A DNA stretch of 8,866 nucleotides from Caulobacteraceae bacterium (GCA_013815405.1 JACDGF010000064.1:1-8866), one strand, 5' to 3'. Positions 1 through 8,309 are shown, counted from the stretch's first letter. Notes: generated by a model not told the origin, from the letters alone. A program made the numbers and translations.

Positions 1-258
1 CGCCTGCGACGCGCCATGACTCTTGCCAAGACAGGCGCGCCGCTGGCGCAGGCGGCCAAAAGCGCCGGCGTTTTCTGGAAGAACGAGCGGGAATTCTTGC
101 GTCAGGCGCGCGCCTGGACCCTGTCCGATCTGAACGCGGCGCAGGCCGAAATCCTCACCGCCGACCGCGCCTGCAAACAGACCGGGGCGCCTGACGACCT
201 CCTCGTCGAGCGCTTGGCGCTCGCCGTCGCGGCTAGGGCGCGGAGATTGGGACTCTAG
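1..258 (+). CDS. holA: DNA polymerase III delta subunit, C-terminal part (partial)
   Basis: This is the last 85 codons of a gene that begins before the window; the frame is open from base 1 and stops at TAG 256-258. HolA is the delta subunit of the clamp loader, which opens the beta sliding clamp and loads it on primed DNA. What is visible matches the C-terminal collar domain of that family: a hydrophobic stretch with FWKNEREFLRQARAW, in which the phenylalanine-tryptophan-lysine followed by an arginine-rich helix is typical, then a helix rich in Ala and Leu with AEILTADRACKQTGAP, resembling the usual AE...CKTTG segment near the HolA end. The first ATG in the window (16) is internal, not the start. 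The gene converges with parB, with 15 bp between the stop codons and no recognisable terminator. The assignment rests on a short fragment, so confidence is moderate to good. Confidence 0.8.
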   Translation, partial: RLRRAMTLAKTGAPLAQAAKSAGVFWKNEREFLRQARAWTLSDLNAAQAEILTADRACKQTGAPDDLLVERLALAVAARARRLGL

Positions 259-273
259 GTCGCCGCGACTCGG

Positions 274-1164
274 TCAGTTGGTCGTCGTCCGGCGGCTCAG
301 CCGCTGGCATAGATCGTCGAGTTGCTCGAAATTCCCATAGCGGATTCGCAGTTCACCGGCGCCGCCGGCGTCTCGAATCTCCACTTTGAGACCGAGAACC
401 TCGGCCAGATCCCCTTCCAGGGCCCGAGTGTCGGCGCCCTTCCCGTACCGGGGTCGCGTCGATCGTTGCGACCCCGGCGCCGCCGCGCGAAGCCGGCGAA
501 CCAGGGCTTCGGTCTGGCGGACATTGAGGCCGCGCTCGATCATACGATCCGCGACCTCTTCGGCCTCGTCGAGATCCAAAAGCGCCCGGGCATGGCCCGC
601 CGTCAAGCGGCCGGCCTCAAGATGCTCCTGGATCGCCTGGGACAGGCGCATGAGGCGCAAGGTGTTGGCCACGTGGCCGCGGCTCTTGCCGACCAGGGTG
701 GCGACCGTCTCCGCGCTATATCCCGTGCGCTTCATGACCGCGGCATAGCCGCGCGCCTCTTCCAAGGCGTTGAGATCGGAGCGCTGAATGTTCTCGATCA
801 GGGCGAATTCGACGACTTCGTGATCGTTCAGGTCGCGCACGAGGGCCGGAACAGACCTGAGTTGAGCCTGTTGGGCGGCGCGCCAGCGCCGTTCGCCGGC
901 CACGATCTGATACTCGCCCTCGGTCTCGGCAAGGGGACGGACCAGGATCGGCTGGAGGACGCCGCGAGAGCGGATCGAAGCGGCCAGTTCATCCAGCTCC
1001 GCCTGGCCGAAGGCGCGCCGGGGTTGATCGGGATTGGCCCGGATCAATTCTATGGGGAGGTCCAAGGCCCCGGCGGCCCGGCGCCCCTCCGGCGTCGACG
1101 CCGACTGAACCTCATCCAGAAGGGCTGAAAGCCCACGCCCCAATCCCCGTCGCCCTTCCGCCAT
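274..1164 (-). CDS. parB: Chromosome-partitioning protein ParB (CTP-dependent parS-binding clamp)
   Basis: ParB binds parS, uses CTP to close into a sliding clamp that spreads on nearby DNA, and stimulates the ParA ATPase, so that replicated origins are moved apart. The 296-residue protein shows the whole family layout. An N-terminal LGRGLSALL (8-16) is the usual ParA-contact motif. Box I lies around PDQPRR (45-50). The CTP-binding box is GERRWRA (90-96) and the second box is ENIQRSDLNALEE (124-136). A helix-turn-helix covers about 153-175 (TVATLVGKSRGHVANTLRL). A C-terminal dimerisation part ends in EQLDDLCQRLSRR. I chose the ATG at 1164: it has an AAGGA Shine-Dalgarno (1174-1178, 9 nt away) and gives an N-terminus like Caulobacter ParB. 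A TTG at 1185 would only add seven residues. The gene follows parA by 24 bp in the same direction, and a perfect parS lies 3.4 kb upstream. Confidence 0.97.
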   Translation of the reverse strand: MAEGRRGLGRGLSALLDEVQSASTPEGRRAAGALDLPIELIRANPDQPRRAFGQAELDELAASIRSRGVLQPILVRPLAETEGEYQIVAGERRWRAAQQAQLRSVPALVRDLNDHEVVEFALIENIQRSDLNALEEARGYAAVMKRTGYSAETVATLVGKSRGHVANTLRLMRLSQAIQEHLEAGRLTAGHARALLDLDEAEEVADRMIERGLNVRQTEALVRRLRAAAPGSQRSTRPRYGKGADTRALEGDLAEVLGLKVEIRDAGGAGELRIRYGNFEQLDDLCQRLSRRTTTN

Positions 1165-1173
1165 CGCCGGATA

Positions 1174-1178
1174 TCCTT
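1174..1178 (-). promoter_or_regulatory. Shine-Dalgarno deciding the parB start
   Basis: On the minus strand this reads AAGGA, 9 nt before the ATG at 1164. It lies inside the would-be extension from the TTG at 1185, which argues that translation begins at the ATG. Confidence 0.7.
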
Positions 1179-1188
1179 CAACCAAGGG

Positions 1189-1998
1189 TCAAGCCCGCGC
1201 CGCGCGCTGCGCCCGCTCCCGCCCCACGACTTCGCGCGCCAGCTTCATATAGGCCTCGCTTCCGGCGCACTTGAGGTCGTAGATCAACACGGGCTTGCCG
1301 AAGGACGGCGCCTCCGAGACCCGTACATTGCGCGGGATCATCGTTTGATAGACCGTTTCGCCGAGATTCTCACGCACGTCCCTGGCCACCTGGGCGGAGA
1401 GGCTGTTGCGCCGATCGTACATGGTGAGCACGACGCCCTGGATCTGCAAGGCTGGATTCAAGGCGCCGCGCACGAGGTCCACGGTCCGTAGAAGCTGGGT
1501 CAGTCCCTCGAGGGCGAAAAACTCGCACTGGAGCGGCACGAGCACGGCGTCGGCGGCCGTCATGGCGTTGAGGGTCAGAAGATTGAGCGAGGGGGGGCAA
1601 TCGATCAGCACATAGCTGTAGGCGCCGCCGGCGCGCAGCGGTTCGAGAGCGTCACGCAGGCGAAAGGCCCGGCGCGCCGTCTGACCCAATTCAAGCTCGA
1701 CGCCGGAAAGATCCGCCTCGGCCGGCAGAAGGTCCAGGCCCGGTAGGGCGGTGCGCATCGTCGCCGCCTGGATCGGGAAATTTTCCATCAGGACATCGTA
1801 GAGCGTCTTCACCCTCAGGCGGCGCGGCGCCCCAAGGCCGGTGGAGGCGTTGCCTTGGGGGTCGGAGTCGATCAACAACACCTTTTCGCCCACCGCAGAC
1901 AGCGCCGTACCAAGATTGATGGCGGTGGTGGTCTTGCCCACGCCACCCTTCTGGTTGGCGATGGCCAAGACGCGAGGGGCTTTAGCGCTAGCCGACAC
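1189..1998 (-). CDS. parA: Chromosome-partitioning ATPase ParA
   Basis: ParA is a Walker-type ATPase that binds DNA non-specifically as an ATP dimer; ParB-parS complexes follow its gradient across the nucleoid. The 269-residue protein shows the deviant Walker A motif KGGVGKTT (17-24) with the signature lysine K17, Walker A' LLIDSDPQGN (41-50), and Walker B LIDCPPS (131-137). Further typical segments are LPAEADLSGVE (91-101), VPLQCEFFALEGL (154-166), and IPRNVRVSEAPSFGKP (221-236). The length is usual for chromosomal ParA. The start is GTG at 1996-1998. It overlaps the rsmG stop codon by 11 bp and has only a weak G-rich stretch as ribosome site, so translation is probably coupled to rsmG. There is no N-terminal helix-turn-helix, which separates it from the plasmid type Ia ParA proteins. 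Confidence 0.97.
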   Translation of the reverse strand: MSASAKAPRVLAIANQKGGVGKTTTAINLGTALSAVGEKVLLIDSDPQGNASTGLGAPRRLRVKTLYDVLMENFPIQAATMRTALPGLDLLPAEADLSGVELELGQTARRAFRLRDALEPLRAGGAYSYVLIDCPPSLNLLTLNAMTAADAVLVPLQCEFFALEGLTQLLRTVDLVRGALNPALQIQGVVLTMYDRRNSLSAQVARDVRENLGETVYQTMIPRNVRVSEAPSFGKPVLIYDLKCAGSEAYMKLAREVVGRERAQRAARA

Positions 1999-2632
1999 GA
2001 GCCAGCCCCGTAACTGAAACGACCCGGCCGCGCGGGTCGCTCAGACTTTCATGGCAAAAGGCGTCGAATCGCCAGGACCTGCGCGCCTCGGTGATCTCGA
2101 TGTCCACGCCTTGGCCCTTGAGGAACAGCCCCGCGGCCCCGGGCCTCATCGTCGGCGCGGCGAATTCCAGCAGGCGGGTCAGCGGCGCGCAGGCCCGCGC
2201 CGTAACCGTGTCGACCTCGAGCGCCAAGGCCTCGGCCCGGGCATGGTGGATGGTCACCGGCAGGTCCAGCGCGGTGGCGACCCGGGTCAGGAAGGCGCAG
2301 CGCTTGGCCACGCTTTCGACCAGGTGGACGTGCGCGCCGGCGCGGCCCTTCATCAGAATGGCCAGGACGAGGCCGGGCAGGCCCGCCCCCGACCCCAGGT
2401 CGGCCCAGATGCGGGCCGACGGCGCGAGCCACGCCAGCTGCGCGCTGTCCAGGAAGTGTCGGCGCCAGAACCCCGGCAGGGTCGAGCGGCCGACCAGGTT
2501 GGAGCGGGCGTTGGCGGCTTCGAGCATCAGACGGAACGCCTCGACCGCCGCCAGCCGTTCCGGCGTCGCCCCCACCGCCTCCAGAAAACCCTCCGGCGCG
2601 GACAGGGCGTCATGCGGCGCGGCGGCGGACAT
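1988..2632 (-). CDS. rsmG: 16S rRNA (guanine-N7) methyltransferase RsmG (GidB)
   Basis: RsmG uses S-adenosylmethionine to make the m7G527 modification (E. coli numbering) in the 530 loop of 16S rRNA; loss of the enzyme is a known cause of low-level streptomycin resistance. The 214-residue protein has the Rossmann-fold SAM motif [10 protein letters not shown] (78-87), the preceding RHFLDSAQL (58-66), the acidic strand end [13 protein letters not shown] (103-115), and [14 protein letters not shown] (145-158). In the N-terminal helix the common tryptophan-asparagine pair before NL is replaced by AAN (39-41), a mild divergence. The ATG at 2632 lies inside mnmG, a 23-bp overlap, with no Shine-Dalgarno in front, so it is likely translated by coupling. 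Its stop lies inside parA. Confidence 0.95.
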   Translation of the reverse strand: MSAAAPHDALSAPEGFLEAVGATPERLAAVEAFRLMLEAANARSNLVGRSTLPGFWRRHFLDSAQLAWLAPSARIWADLGSGAGLPGLVLAILMKGRAGAHVHLVESVAKRCAFLTRVATALDLPVTIHHARAEALALEVDTVTARACAPLTRLLEFAAPTMRPGAAGLFLKGQGVDIEITEARRSWRFDAFCHESLSDPRGRVVSVTGLARVG

Positions 2633-4463
2633 GGGAGAGCAGCGCCGTCAGCGCGCCGGGGGTGACTCCCTCGATCCGGGCCGCCTGGCCCAGGGTGGCG
2701 GGCCGGACGGCGGCCAGCTTTTCGCGCGCTTCGTTGGAAAGGCCGCCCAGCGCCGCGTAGTCGAGGTCGGGCGGAAGGCTCAGGCCCTCGTCCCGGCGAA
2801 ACAGTGCGATGTCGGCGTCCTGGCGGTCAAGATAGCCGGCGTAGACGGCATCGATCTCGATCTGCTCGCGCGCGAAGGCCGGCCAGGCGGCGATCCGGGG
2901 CCATACCCGCGTCAGATCGTCGAAGCCGATTTCGCGACAGGCCAGGAGCTCGGAGAAGCCGCGGCGCCGGCCATCGGCGTTGATCTTCAAACCGGCCTTG
3001 GCCGACTCGGCGGGGCCAAGGCTCAAGGACCGGGCCTGGGATCGCGTGGCGGCGAGGATCATCGACTTTTCCGCATGAGCCCGGGCCCTGACCGGCCCGA
3101 CGCAACCCAGGGCCTCGCCCATCCCGGTGAGCCGCTGGTCGGCGTTGTCGGCGCGCAGGCTCAGGCGAAACTCCGCCCGGCTGGTGAACATGCGATAGGG
3201 TTCGGTGACCCCTCGGGTGACCAGGTCATCGATCATCACTCCGATGTAGGCCTGGTCGCGCCCCAGGACGGCGGCCGAGGCTCCGGAGGCGGCGCGGGCG
3301 GCGTTGAGCCCGGCCATCAGGCCCTGGGCGGCGGCCTCCTCATAGCCCGTGGTGCCGTTGATCTGCCCGGCCAGATAAAGGCGCGGCAGGCGCTTGACCT
3401 CCAGGCTCGCCTCCAGTTCCCGCGGATCGACGTAGTCATATTCGATGGCGTAGCCGTGGCGGAAGACTTCAACCCGTTCCAGGCCTGGAATGGTGCGCAA
3501 AAACCGATCCTGGGTATCGCGCGAAACCGAGGTGGAGATCCCGTTGGGATAGATGGTCGGGTCCGTCAGGCCCTCCGGCTCGAGAAAAATCTGATGGCTG
3601 TCGCGATCGGCGAAGCGCACCACCTTGTCCTCGATGGAGGGGCAGTAGCGGGGCCCGCGGCCGCTGAGCCGGCCGCCGTAGACCGCCGATTCGGTCAGCC
3701 GCTCGGCGATGATCGCGTGGGTCGCCGGCGTCGTCGCGGTGACGCCGCATTCGATCTGGCCAGTGATGATCGCCGCGGTCAGGAAGGAGAACGGCGCCGG
3801 GACCGCATCGCCCGCCTGCATCACCAAGTTGGACCAGTCGATGGTGCGCCCGTCCAGGCGGGGCGGGGTGCCGGTCTTCAGGCGGCCCATGGAAAGGTTC
3901 AAAGCGTAGAGCCGGTCGGCCAGACCGATGGCCGGGGCGTCGCCGGCGCGACCGGCGGCGACGCGCTCGTCGCCGCGATGGATGACGCCGTTGAGGAAGG
4001 TTCCGGTGGTCAACACCACGGCGCCGGCGCGATAGCGTTCGCCACTGGCCCCGACCACGCCGGACACGCGGTCGCCATCGACGATCAAGTCCTCCACCGC
4101 CTCGGCGCGGAGTTCCAGGCGAGCCTGGCCGGCCAAAACGGCGCGCATGGCCCCGCGATAGAGTCCGCGGTCGATCTGCGCGCGCGGGCCGCGCACGGCG
4201 GCGCCTCGCGACCGGTTCAGCATCCGAAACTGGATGCCCGCGGTATCGGCGATCCCGGCCATCAAGCCGTCCAGGGCGTCGATCTCCCGGACCAGATGAC
4301 CCTTGCCCAGGCCGCCGATGGCCGGATTGCAGGACATCTCGCCGATCGTTTCGAGTTTGTGGGTGAGCAACAAGGTATGGGCGCCGAACCTCGCCGCCGC
4401 CGCCGCGGCTTCGCAACCGGCGTGTCCCCCGCCGATGACGATCACATCCCAGGTCTTGCTCAC
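2610..4463 (-). CDS. mnmG: tRNA uridine-5-carboxymethylaminomethyl modification enzyme MnmG (GidA)
   Basis: MnmG is the FAD-dependent partner of MnmE. Together they install the (carboxymethyl)aminomethyl group at C5 of wobble U34 in tRNAs reading split codon boxes, with a methylene group from methylene-tetrahydrofolate. The 617-residue length is normal (about 620-630). Visible motifs are the FAD dinucleotide-binding [10 protein letters not shown] (11-20), [20 protein letters not shown] (44-63), [21 protein letters not shown] (76-96), [16 protein letters not shown] (194-209), [15 protein letters not shown] (367-381), and [20 protein letters not shown] (410-429). Cysteines C45 and C274 sit where the family's conserved cysteines lie. 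The helical C-terminal part that contacts tRNA and MnmE is complete. The start is GTG at 4461-4463 with GGAAAG (4470-4475) 6 nt before it. A parS lies about 100 bp upstream. Confidence 0.97.
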   Translation of the reverse strand: MSKTWDVIVIGGGHAGCEAAAAAARFGAHTLLLTHKLETIGEMSCNPAIGGLGKGHLVREIDALDGLMAGIADTAGIQFRMLNRSRGAAVRGPRAQIDRGLYRGAMRAVLAGQARLELRAEAVEDLIVDGDRVSGVVGASGERYRAGAVVLTTGTFLNGVIHRGDERVAAGRAGDAPAIGLADRLYALNLSMGRLKTGTPPRLDGRTIDWSNLVMQAGDAVPAPFSFLTAAIITGQIECGVTATTPATHAIIAERLTESAVYGGRLSGRGPRYCPSIEDKVVRFADRDSHQIFLEPEGLTDPTIYPNGISTSVSRDTQDRFLRTIPGLERVEVFRHGYAIEYDYVDPRELEASLEVKRLPRLYLAGQINGTTGYEEAAAQGLMAGLNAARAASGASAAVLGRDQAYIGVMIDDLVTRGVTEPYRMFTSRAEFRLSLRADNADQRLTGMGEALGCVGPVRARAHAEKSMILAATRSQARSLSLGPAESAKAGLKINADGRRRGFSELLACREIGFDDLTRVWPRIAAWPAFAREQIEIDAVYAGYLDRQDADIALFRRDEGLSLPPDLDYAALGGLSNEAREKLAAVRPATLGQAARIEGVTPGALTALLSHVRRRAA

Positions 4464-4469
4464 CGCGCT

Positions 4470-4475
4470 CTTTCC
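4470..4475 (-). promoter_or_regulatory. Shine-Dalgarno for the mnmG GTG start
   Basis: The minus strand reads GGAAAG, 6 nt before the GTG at 4463. This supports the GTG as start, since no ATG is available near it. Confidence 0.55.
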
Positions 4476-4513
4476 GGATGGCGACGCCTCCCGAAAGGGC
4501 CGGGGCGTATGGA

Positions 4514-4544
4514 AATCTTCTTAAGACATCGCCAAGTGCGGGTC
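4514..4544 (-). promoter_or_regulatory. Weak candidate promoter for mnmG-rsmG-parA-parB
   Basis: In the mnmE-mnmG gap the minus strand has a TTGGCG element followed, about 18 nt later, by CATACG, within the only AT-richer stretch of the gap (CTTAAGAAGATTT). The -10 matches consensus poorly (3 of 6), so this is a guess at where an internal operon promoter would sit. A single TTAA lies in it, which is only half of a CtrA-type site. Confidence 0.22.
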
Positions 4545-4558
4545 GAGCAGGCCGTCGG

Positions 4559-4574
4559 TGTTTCACGTGAAACA
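4559..4574. other. parS: parS centromere site (ParB-binding palindrome)
   Basis: The 16 bases TGTTTCACGTGAAACA form a perfect inverted repeat and equal the known chromosomal parS consensus with no mismatch. ParB nucleates here, loads CTP and spreads over flanking DNA. The site lies 2 bp after the mnmE stop codon and about 95 bp before the mnmG start, inside the same gene series that encodes ParA and ParB. A reading of both strands found no second site with a comparable match in the window. As the centromere, it places this window near the replication origin, as is general for parS clusters. Confidence 0.97.
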
Positions 4575-4576
4575 GG

Positions 4577-5917
4577 TCACTTGCCGATGCAGAAGCTCGC
4601 GAAAACCCGATCCAGGATATCCTCTGTCCCCACGGCGCCGGTGACTCTGGACAAGGCGCGGATGGCCAGTCGCGTGTCCTCGGCCGCCAGCTCCGGCTCC
4701 TGCAAACCCTTGAGCGCGCGGGAGATATGGCCGCGAGCATCCCTCAGGAGCCGCTCGTGGCGAACCCGCGTGGCGGCGGGGAATTCCGAGCCGGCGAGAT
4801 CGCGCGCCAGGCGACTCGCCAGAGGCTCGGCTATGGACATAAAGCCGGGCGAGATCAGGGAAATGGTCAAGACCTGAGCACCCAAGGCACCGGCCGCCCG
4901 AGCGGCCGCCTCGCCGTCAGCTCCCGCGGGCAGATCGGCCTTGTTGAGCAGGCAAAGGTCGCCCGGCTCGGCCAGGGGCGCGGCTTGGCGCCAAGCTCCG
5001 TCGCGGGCCGATCGATCCACGATCCACAGACGCAGGTCGGCGCTGGAGGCCCAGGCGCGGGCGCGCCGCACACCCTCGGCTTCGACCGGTTCGACAGTGT
5101 CGCGAAGGCCCGCCATGTCGGCCACCACGACTTGGTAATCATTCATGGTCAAGGAGGCCTCGATCACGTCCCGCGTGGCGCCGGCGATCGGCGTCACGAT
5201 GGCGGCGTCGCGGCCCACAAGGGCGTTGAAAAGACTGCTTTTACCCGAATTGGGGGCGCCGATGATGGCGACCCGGTAGCCGTCGCGCACCTGCCGCCCC
5301 CGCGCCGCGTCGGCGAGGGCCACGTCGAGATCGGCCAAGATGTGTCGCAACGGTCCGCCGGCGCGGGGGGCGACATCGGTCGGCAGGTCTTCATCCGCGA
5401 AATCCACGGCCGCTTCCAGAAACGCAAGGGCGTCGACGAGGGCGCTCCGCCACCCTTCGTAGCGGAGCCCCAGGGCGCCTCGAAGCTGATGCACGGCTTG
5501 GCGCGCCTGGGCCTGACTCTCGGCCTCGATGAGATCGGCGACCGCTTCGGCCTGGTCCAGGCCGAGCTTGCCGTTCTCGAAGGCGCGCCGGGTGAATTCG
5601 CCTGGCCGCGCGAGCCGCGGCCCGGCCTCGAGCACGGCGGCGGTCACCGCGTCGATGACGCCTGCCCCGCCGTGGACGTGCAATTCGGCGCAATCCTCTC
5701 CGGTGTAGCTGTGGGGCGCCGGAAACCATAGGACCAGGGCCTGGTCCAGCGCCCCTCCATCCGCCGCTCGCAAGGTGCGTACCGTCGCGCGTCGCGGCCG
5801 TGGGACGGCCGTGGCGATCGCCTCCAGCACCGACCGGGCCCCCGGCCCGGAGAGCCGCAACACCGCCACCGCCGAGCGCCCCGGCGCCGTGGCCAGGGCG
5901 AAGATGGTGTCGGTCAT
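4577..5917 (-). CDS. mnmE: tRNA modification GTPase MnmE (TrmE)
   Basis: MnmE is the K+-stimulated GTPase and folate-binding partner of MnmG in wobble-uridine modification. The 446-residue protein has the N-terminal folate-binding domain (MTDTIFALATAPGRSAVAVLR, with PGEFTRRAFENGK at 105-117), a helical domain, and an inserted G domain. G1 is GAPNSGKSS (220-228), G2 PIAGATRD (243-250), G3 DMAGLRDT (267-274) and G4 NKAD (325-328). It ends in the invariant FCIGK (442-446), whose cysteine is a family hallmark. The start is the ATG at 5915-5917; it overlaps the upstream stop in an ATGA, so translation is coupled. The frame is open up to 6247, but the extra residues have no family similarity. Odd points: alanine 248 where the family has GTTRD, methionine 268 in place of DTAG, and SLISPG (353-358) at the usual SAKTGEG position. 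Confidence 0.96.
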   Translation of the reverse strand: MTDTIFALATAPGRSAVAVLRLSGPGARSVLEAIATAVPRPRRATVRTLRAADGGALDQALVLWFPAPHSYTGEDCAELHVHGGAGVIDAVTAAVLEAGPRLARPGEFTRRAFENGKLGLDQAEAVADLIEAESQAQARQAVHQLRGALGLRYEGWRSALVDALAFLEAAVDFADEDLPTDVAPRAGGPLRHILADLDVALADAARGRQVRDGYRVAIIGAPNSGKSSLFNALVGRDAAIVTPIAGATRDVIEASLTMNDYQVVVADMAGLRDTVEPVEAEGVRRARAWASSADLRLWIVDRSARDGAWRQAAPLAEPGDLCLLNKADLPAGADGEAAARAAGALGAQVLTISLISPGFMSIAEPLASRLARDLAGSEFPAATRVRHERLLRDARGHISRALKGLQEPELAAEDTRLAIRALSRVTGAVGTEDILDRVFASFCIGK

Positions 5918-6165
5918 CCCCCGCTTTTGCTCGCCTTGGGCGGCGAGGTGGCGGCGGTCATCAGCTTCATGAACTGTTCCGAGGCCTGGCCCCCAAAGGC
6001 CATCCAGCTCTTCATCAGCTCGTCGGGCGCCGCCATGGTCATATTGGCGTCCATCCGCCTCTTCATTTCCTTGACCATGTGCGCGTTGAGGGCGGCGACA
6101 TCGGGCAGGCCCAGAAACGTCCGGGCTTCGGTCGGAGTGCAGTCGACTTCGACGGTGACTTTCAT
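5914..6165 (-). CDS. Small conserved alphaproteobacterial protein, DUF6489-like
   Basis: This 83-residue protein resembles, from memory, the DUF6489 family found beside mnmE in alphaproteobacteria. No biochemical role is known to me. It begins MKVTVEVDCTPTEARTFLGL, a hydrophobic beta segment followed by TPxEAR and LGLPDV. Next come a charged amphipathic helix (VKEMKRRMDANM, 31-42), a Met- and Trp-rich helix (ELMKSWMAFGGQASEQFMKLM, about 49-69), and a short Lys/Ser/Pro-rich tail. The Met-rich helices with a GGQxxEQ segment loosely recall phasins, but that is not enough to name it one. There is no signal peptide or membrane segment. The start has a strong AAGGAG ribosome site 9 nt upstream (6175-6180). 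The stop overlaps the mnmE start in ATGA, so it is the first gene of the mnmE series and may help set MnmE translation. Confidence 0.85.
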   Translation of the reverse strand: MKVTVEVDCTPTEARTFLGLPDVAALNAHMVKEMKRRMDANMTMAAPDELMKSWMAFGGQASEQFMKLMTAATSPPKASKSGG

Positions 6166-6174
6166 CGGCCAAGG

Positions 6175-6180
6175 CTCCTT
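6175..6180 (-). promoter_or_regulatory. Strong Shine-Dalgarno of the DUF6489-like gene
   Basis: The minus strand reads AAGGAG, 9 nt before the ATG at 6165. It is the best ribosome site of the minus-strand gene series, and mnmE just downstream has none as good. Confidence 0.75.
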
Positions 6181-6256
6181 GATCCCACGATATTGTTATG
6201 CGCCACCACCACGTCGGCGCGCTAGTAGCCACCCGCCACCAAGGCACGGATCGAAC

Positions 6257-6261
6257 AGGAG
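6257..6261 (+). promoter_or_regulatory. Shine-Dalgarno of the DLH-family gene
   Basis: AGGAG stands 6 nt before the ATG at 6268 and supports that start. Confidence 0.7.
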
Positions 6262-6267
6262 CGCCTC

Positions 6268-6960
6268 ATGGGTGAAACCACCGCCATCCTGACCCCCGAC
6301 GGGCTGATGCACGCCTATGTGGCCCGGCCGGTGGCGGAGAGGGCGCCGGCGATCGTGGTCATCCAGGAGATATTCGGGGTCAATGCGGTCATGCGTGGGA
6401 TCGCCGATGACTTCGCCGGCGACGGCTATCTCGCTGTCTGCCCAGACCTTTTTTGGCGCATCGAACCAGGGATCGACATCTCCGACCGGTCGCCGGGGGA
6501 ACTGAAGCGGGCGTTTGAACTGTTCAATGAGTTCAATGTCGAAACGGGGGTTCGTGACATCGCCGCGACGATCGACCACGCCAGGGGCGACCCCAAGTGC
6601 CCCAGCAGGGTGGGCGCGGTGGGGTTTTGCCTGGGCGGGCTGCTGGCGGTGCTGACCGCCGCGCGAACTGACGCCGACGCCTGCGTCGCCTACTACGGGG
6701 TGGGGATCGAGCGTTACCTAGACGAGGTGCGAAAGACCGTCACTCCCCTGCTGATCCATCTGGCCGAAGAGGACCAATTTGTGTCCAAGGAGGCCCAGAG
6801 CGCGATCGTTTCCGTGCTTGGCGGCGCCAAAAATGTCGCGATTCATACCTATTCCGGTCGCGACCACGCCTTCGCCCGGGAGGGGGGAGACAACCACCAC
6901 CCCGCCGACGCGGCGCTGGCGCGGGAACGCACCCTGGCCTTCTTCCGCGCCCACCTCTAA
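6268..6960 (+). CDS. Dienelactone hydrolase family protein (alpha/beta hydrolase)
   Basis: This is a 230-residue cytoplasmic alpha/beta hydrolase of the dienelactone hydrolase family. The classical enzyme (carboxymethylenebutenolidase) opens dienelactone to maleylacetate in chloroaromatic breakdown. The Cys-Asp-His triad is visible: nucleophile C121 in GFCLGG (119-124), D169 in EEDQF, and H200 in GRDHAFAREG (198-206). E34 in VIQEIFGVN (31-39) matches the glutamate that controls the nucleophile in the Pseudomonas enzyme, and R204 is where a substrate-binding arginine is expected. Spacing matches the classical enzyme with an offset of about two residues. The length is normal and there is no signal peptide. 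No other catabolic genes are nearby, so the true substrate is unknown; many such homologues act on other esters or lactones. The gene is alone on the plus strand and converges with rho 9 bp away. Confidence 0.93.
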   Translation: MGETTAILTPDGLMHAYVARPVAERAPAIVVIQEIFGVNAVMRGIADDFAGDGYLAVCPDLFWRIEPGIDISDRSPGELKRAFELFNEFNVETGVRDIAATIDHARGDPKCPSRVGAVGFCLGGLLAVLTAARTDADACVAYYGVGIERYLDEVRKTVTPLLIHLAEEDQFVSKEAQSAIVSVLGGAKNVAIHTYSGRDHAFAREGGDNHHPADAALARERTLAFFRAHL

Positions 6961-6969
6961 AGGCGCTCC

Positions 6970-8226
<1,257 letters not shown>

Positions 8227-8274
8227 GATTCGGGTGTTCCGATGGCGTTTGAGCGTGGCCGGCGGATCTTCAGC

Positions 8275-8299
8275 GGAAAGCTGGGGGCTTGGGGAAAGC
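8275..8299 (-). promoter_or_regulatory. C-rich, G-poor leader segment upstream of rho (rut-like)
   Basis: In the rho mRNA leader this 25-nt stretch contains 13 C and only 3 G, starting and ending with GCTTTCC (a 7-nt direct repeat). Such C-rich, G-poor and unstructured RNA is what Rho binds (rut sites). E. coli rho is known to be autoregulated by Rho-dependent attenuation in its leader, so the same could happen here. The role is inferred from composition only. Confidence 0.4.
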
Positions 8300-8309
8300 A
8301 GATCACCTC

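Larger units (their letters stand above)
6166..6267. other. Divergent intergenic region between the DUF6489-like gene and the DLH gene
   Basis: These 102 bp separate two diverging genes, so promoters in both directions are expected. The centre (about 6189-6200, CGATATTGTTATG) is AT-richer than its surroundings. On the minus strand GCTACTAG resembles the Caulobacter housekeeping -10 consensus GCTANAWC, but no fitting -35 lies at the usual distance. On the plus strand TTGATC (6179-6184) could be a -35, but the -10 is poor. I therefore name no promoter with confidence. Confidence 0.4.

Noticed and set aside
292..304. Palindrome GCGGCTCAGCCGC near the parB end as a terminator.
   Set aside because: It lies inside parB coding sequence, the loop would be a single base, and there is no T-run.
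1165..1185. TTG start for parB seven codons upstream.
   Set aside because: The Shine-Dalgarno lies inside this extension and the ATG at 1164 gives the known ParB N-terminus.
3513..3528. Degenerate parS-like sequence GGTATCGCGCGAAACC within mnmG.
   Set aside because: It matches the palindrome at only 11 of 16 positions, is not symmetrical and differs in the central CACGTG core.
4516..4526. CtrA-type or other cell-cycle regulator site around TTAA in the mnmE-mnmG gap.
   Set aside because: Only one TTAA is present; the second half at the expected 7-nt spacing is missing.
2091..4877. A 928-codon open frame on the plus strand across rsmG, mnmG and the end of mnmE.
   Set aside because: It is antisense to three well-recognised genes, its translation is low in complexity (G, A, R, Q-rich) with no recognisable domain, and long shadow frames are common in GC-rich DNA.
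5918..6247. An N-terminal extension of the mnmE frame by 110 codons.
   Set aside because: The added residues overlap the DUF6489-like gene in another frame and have no family similarity; MTDTIFALATAPG at 5917 is the typical MnmE beginning.
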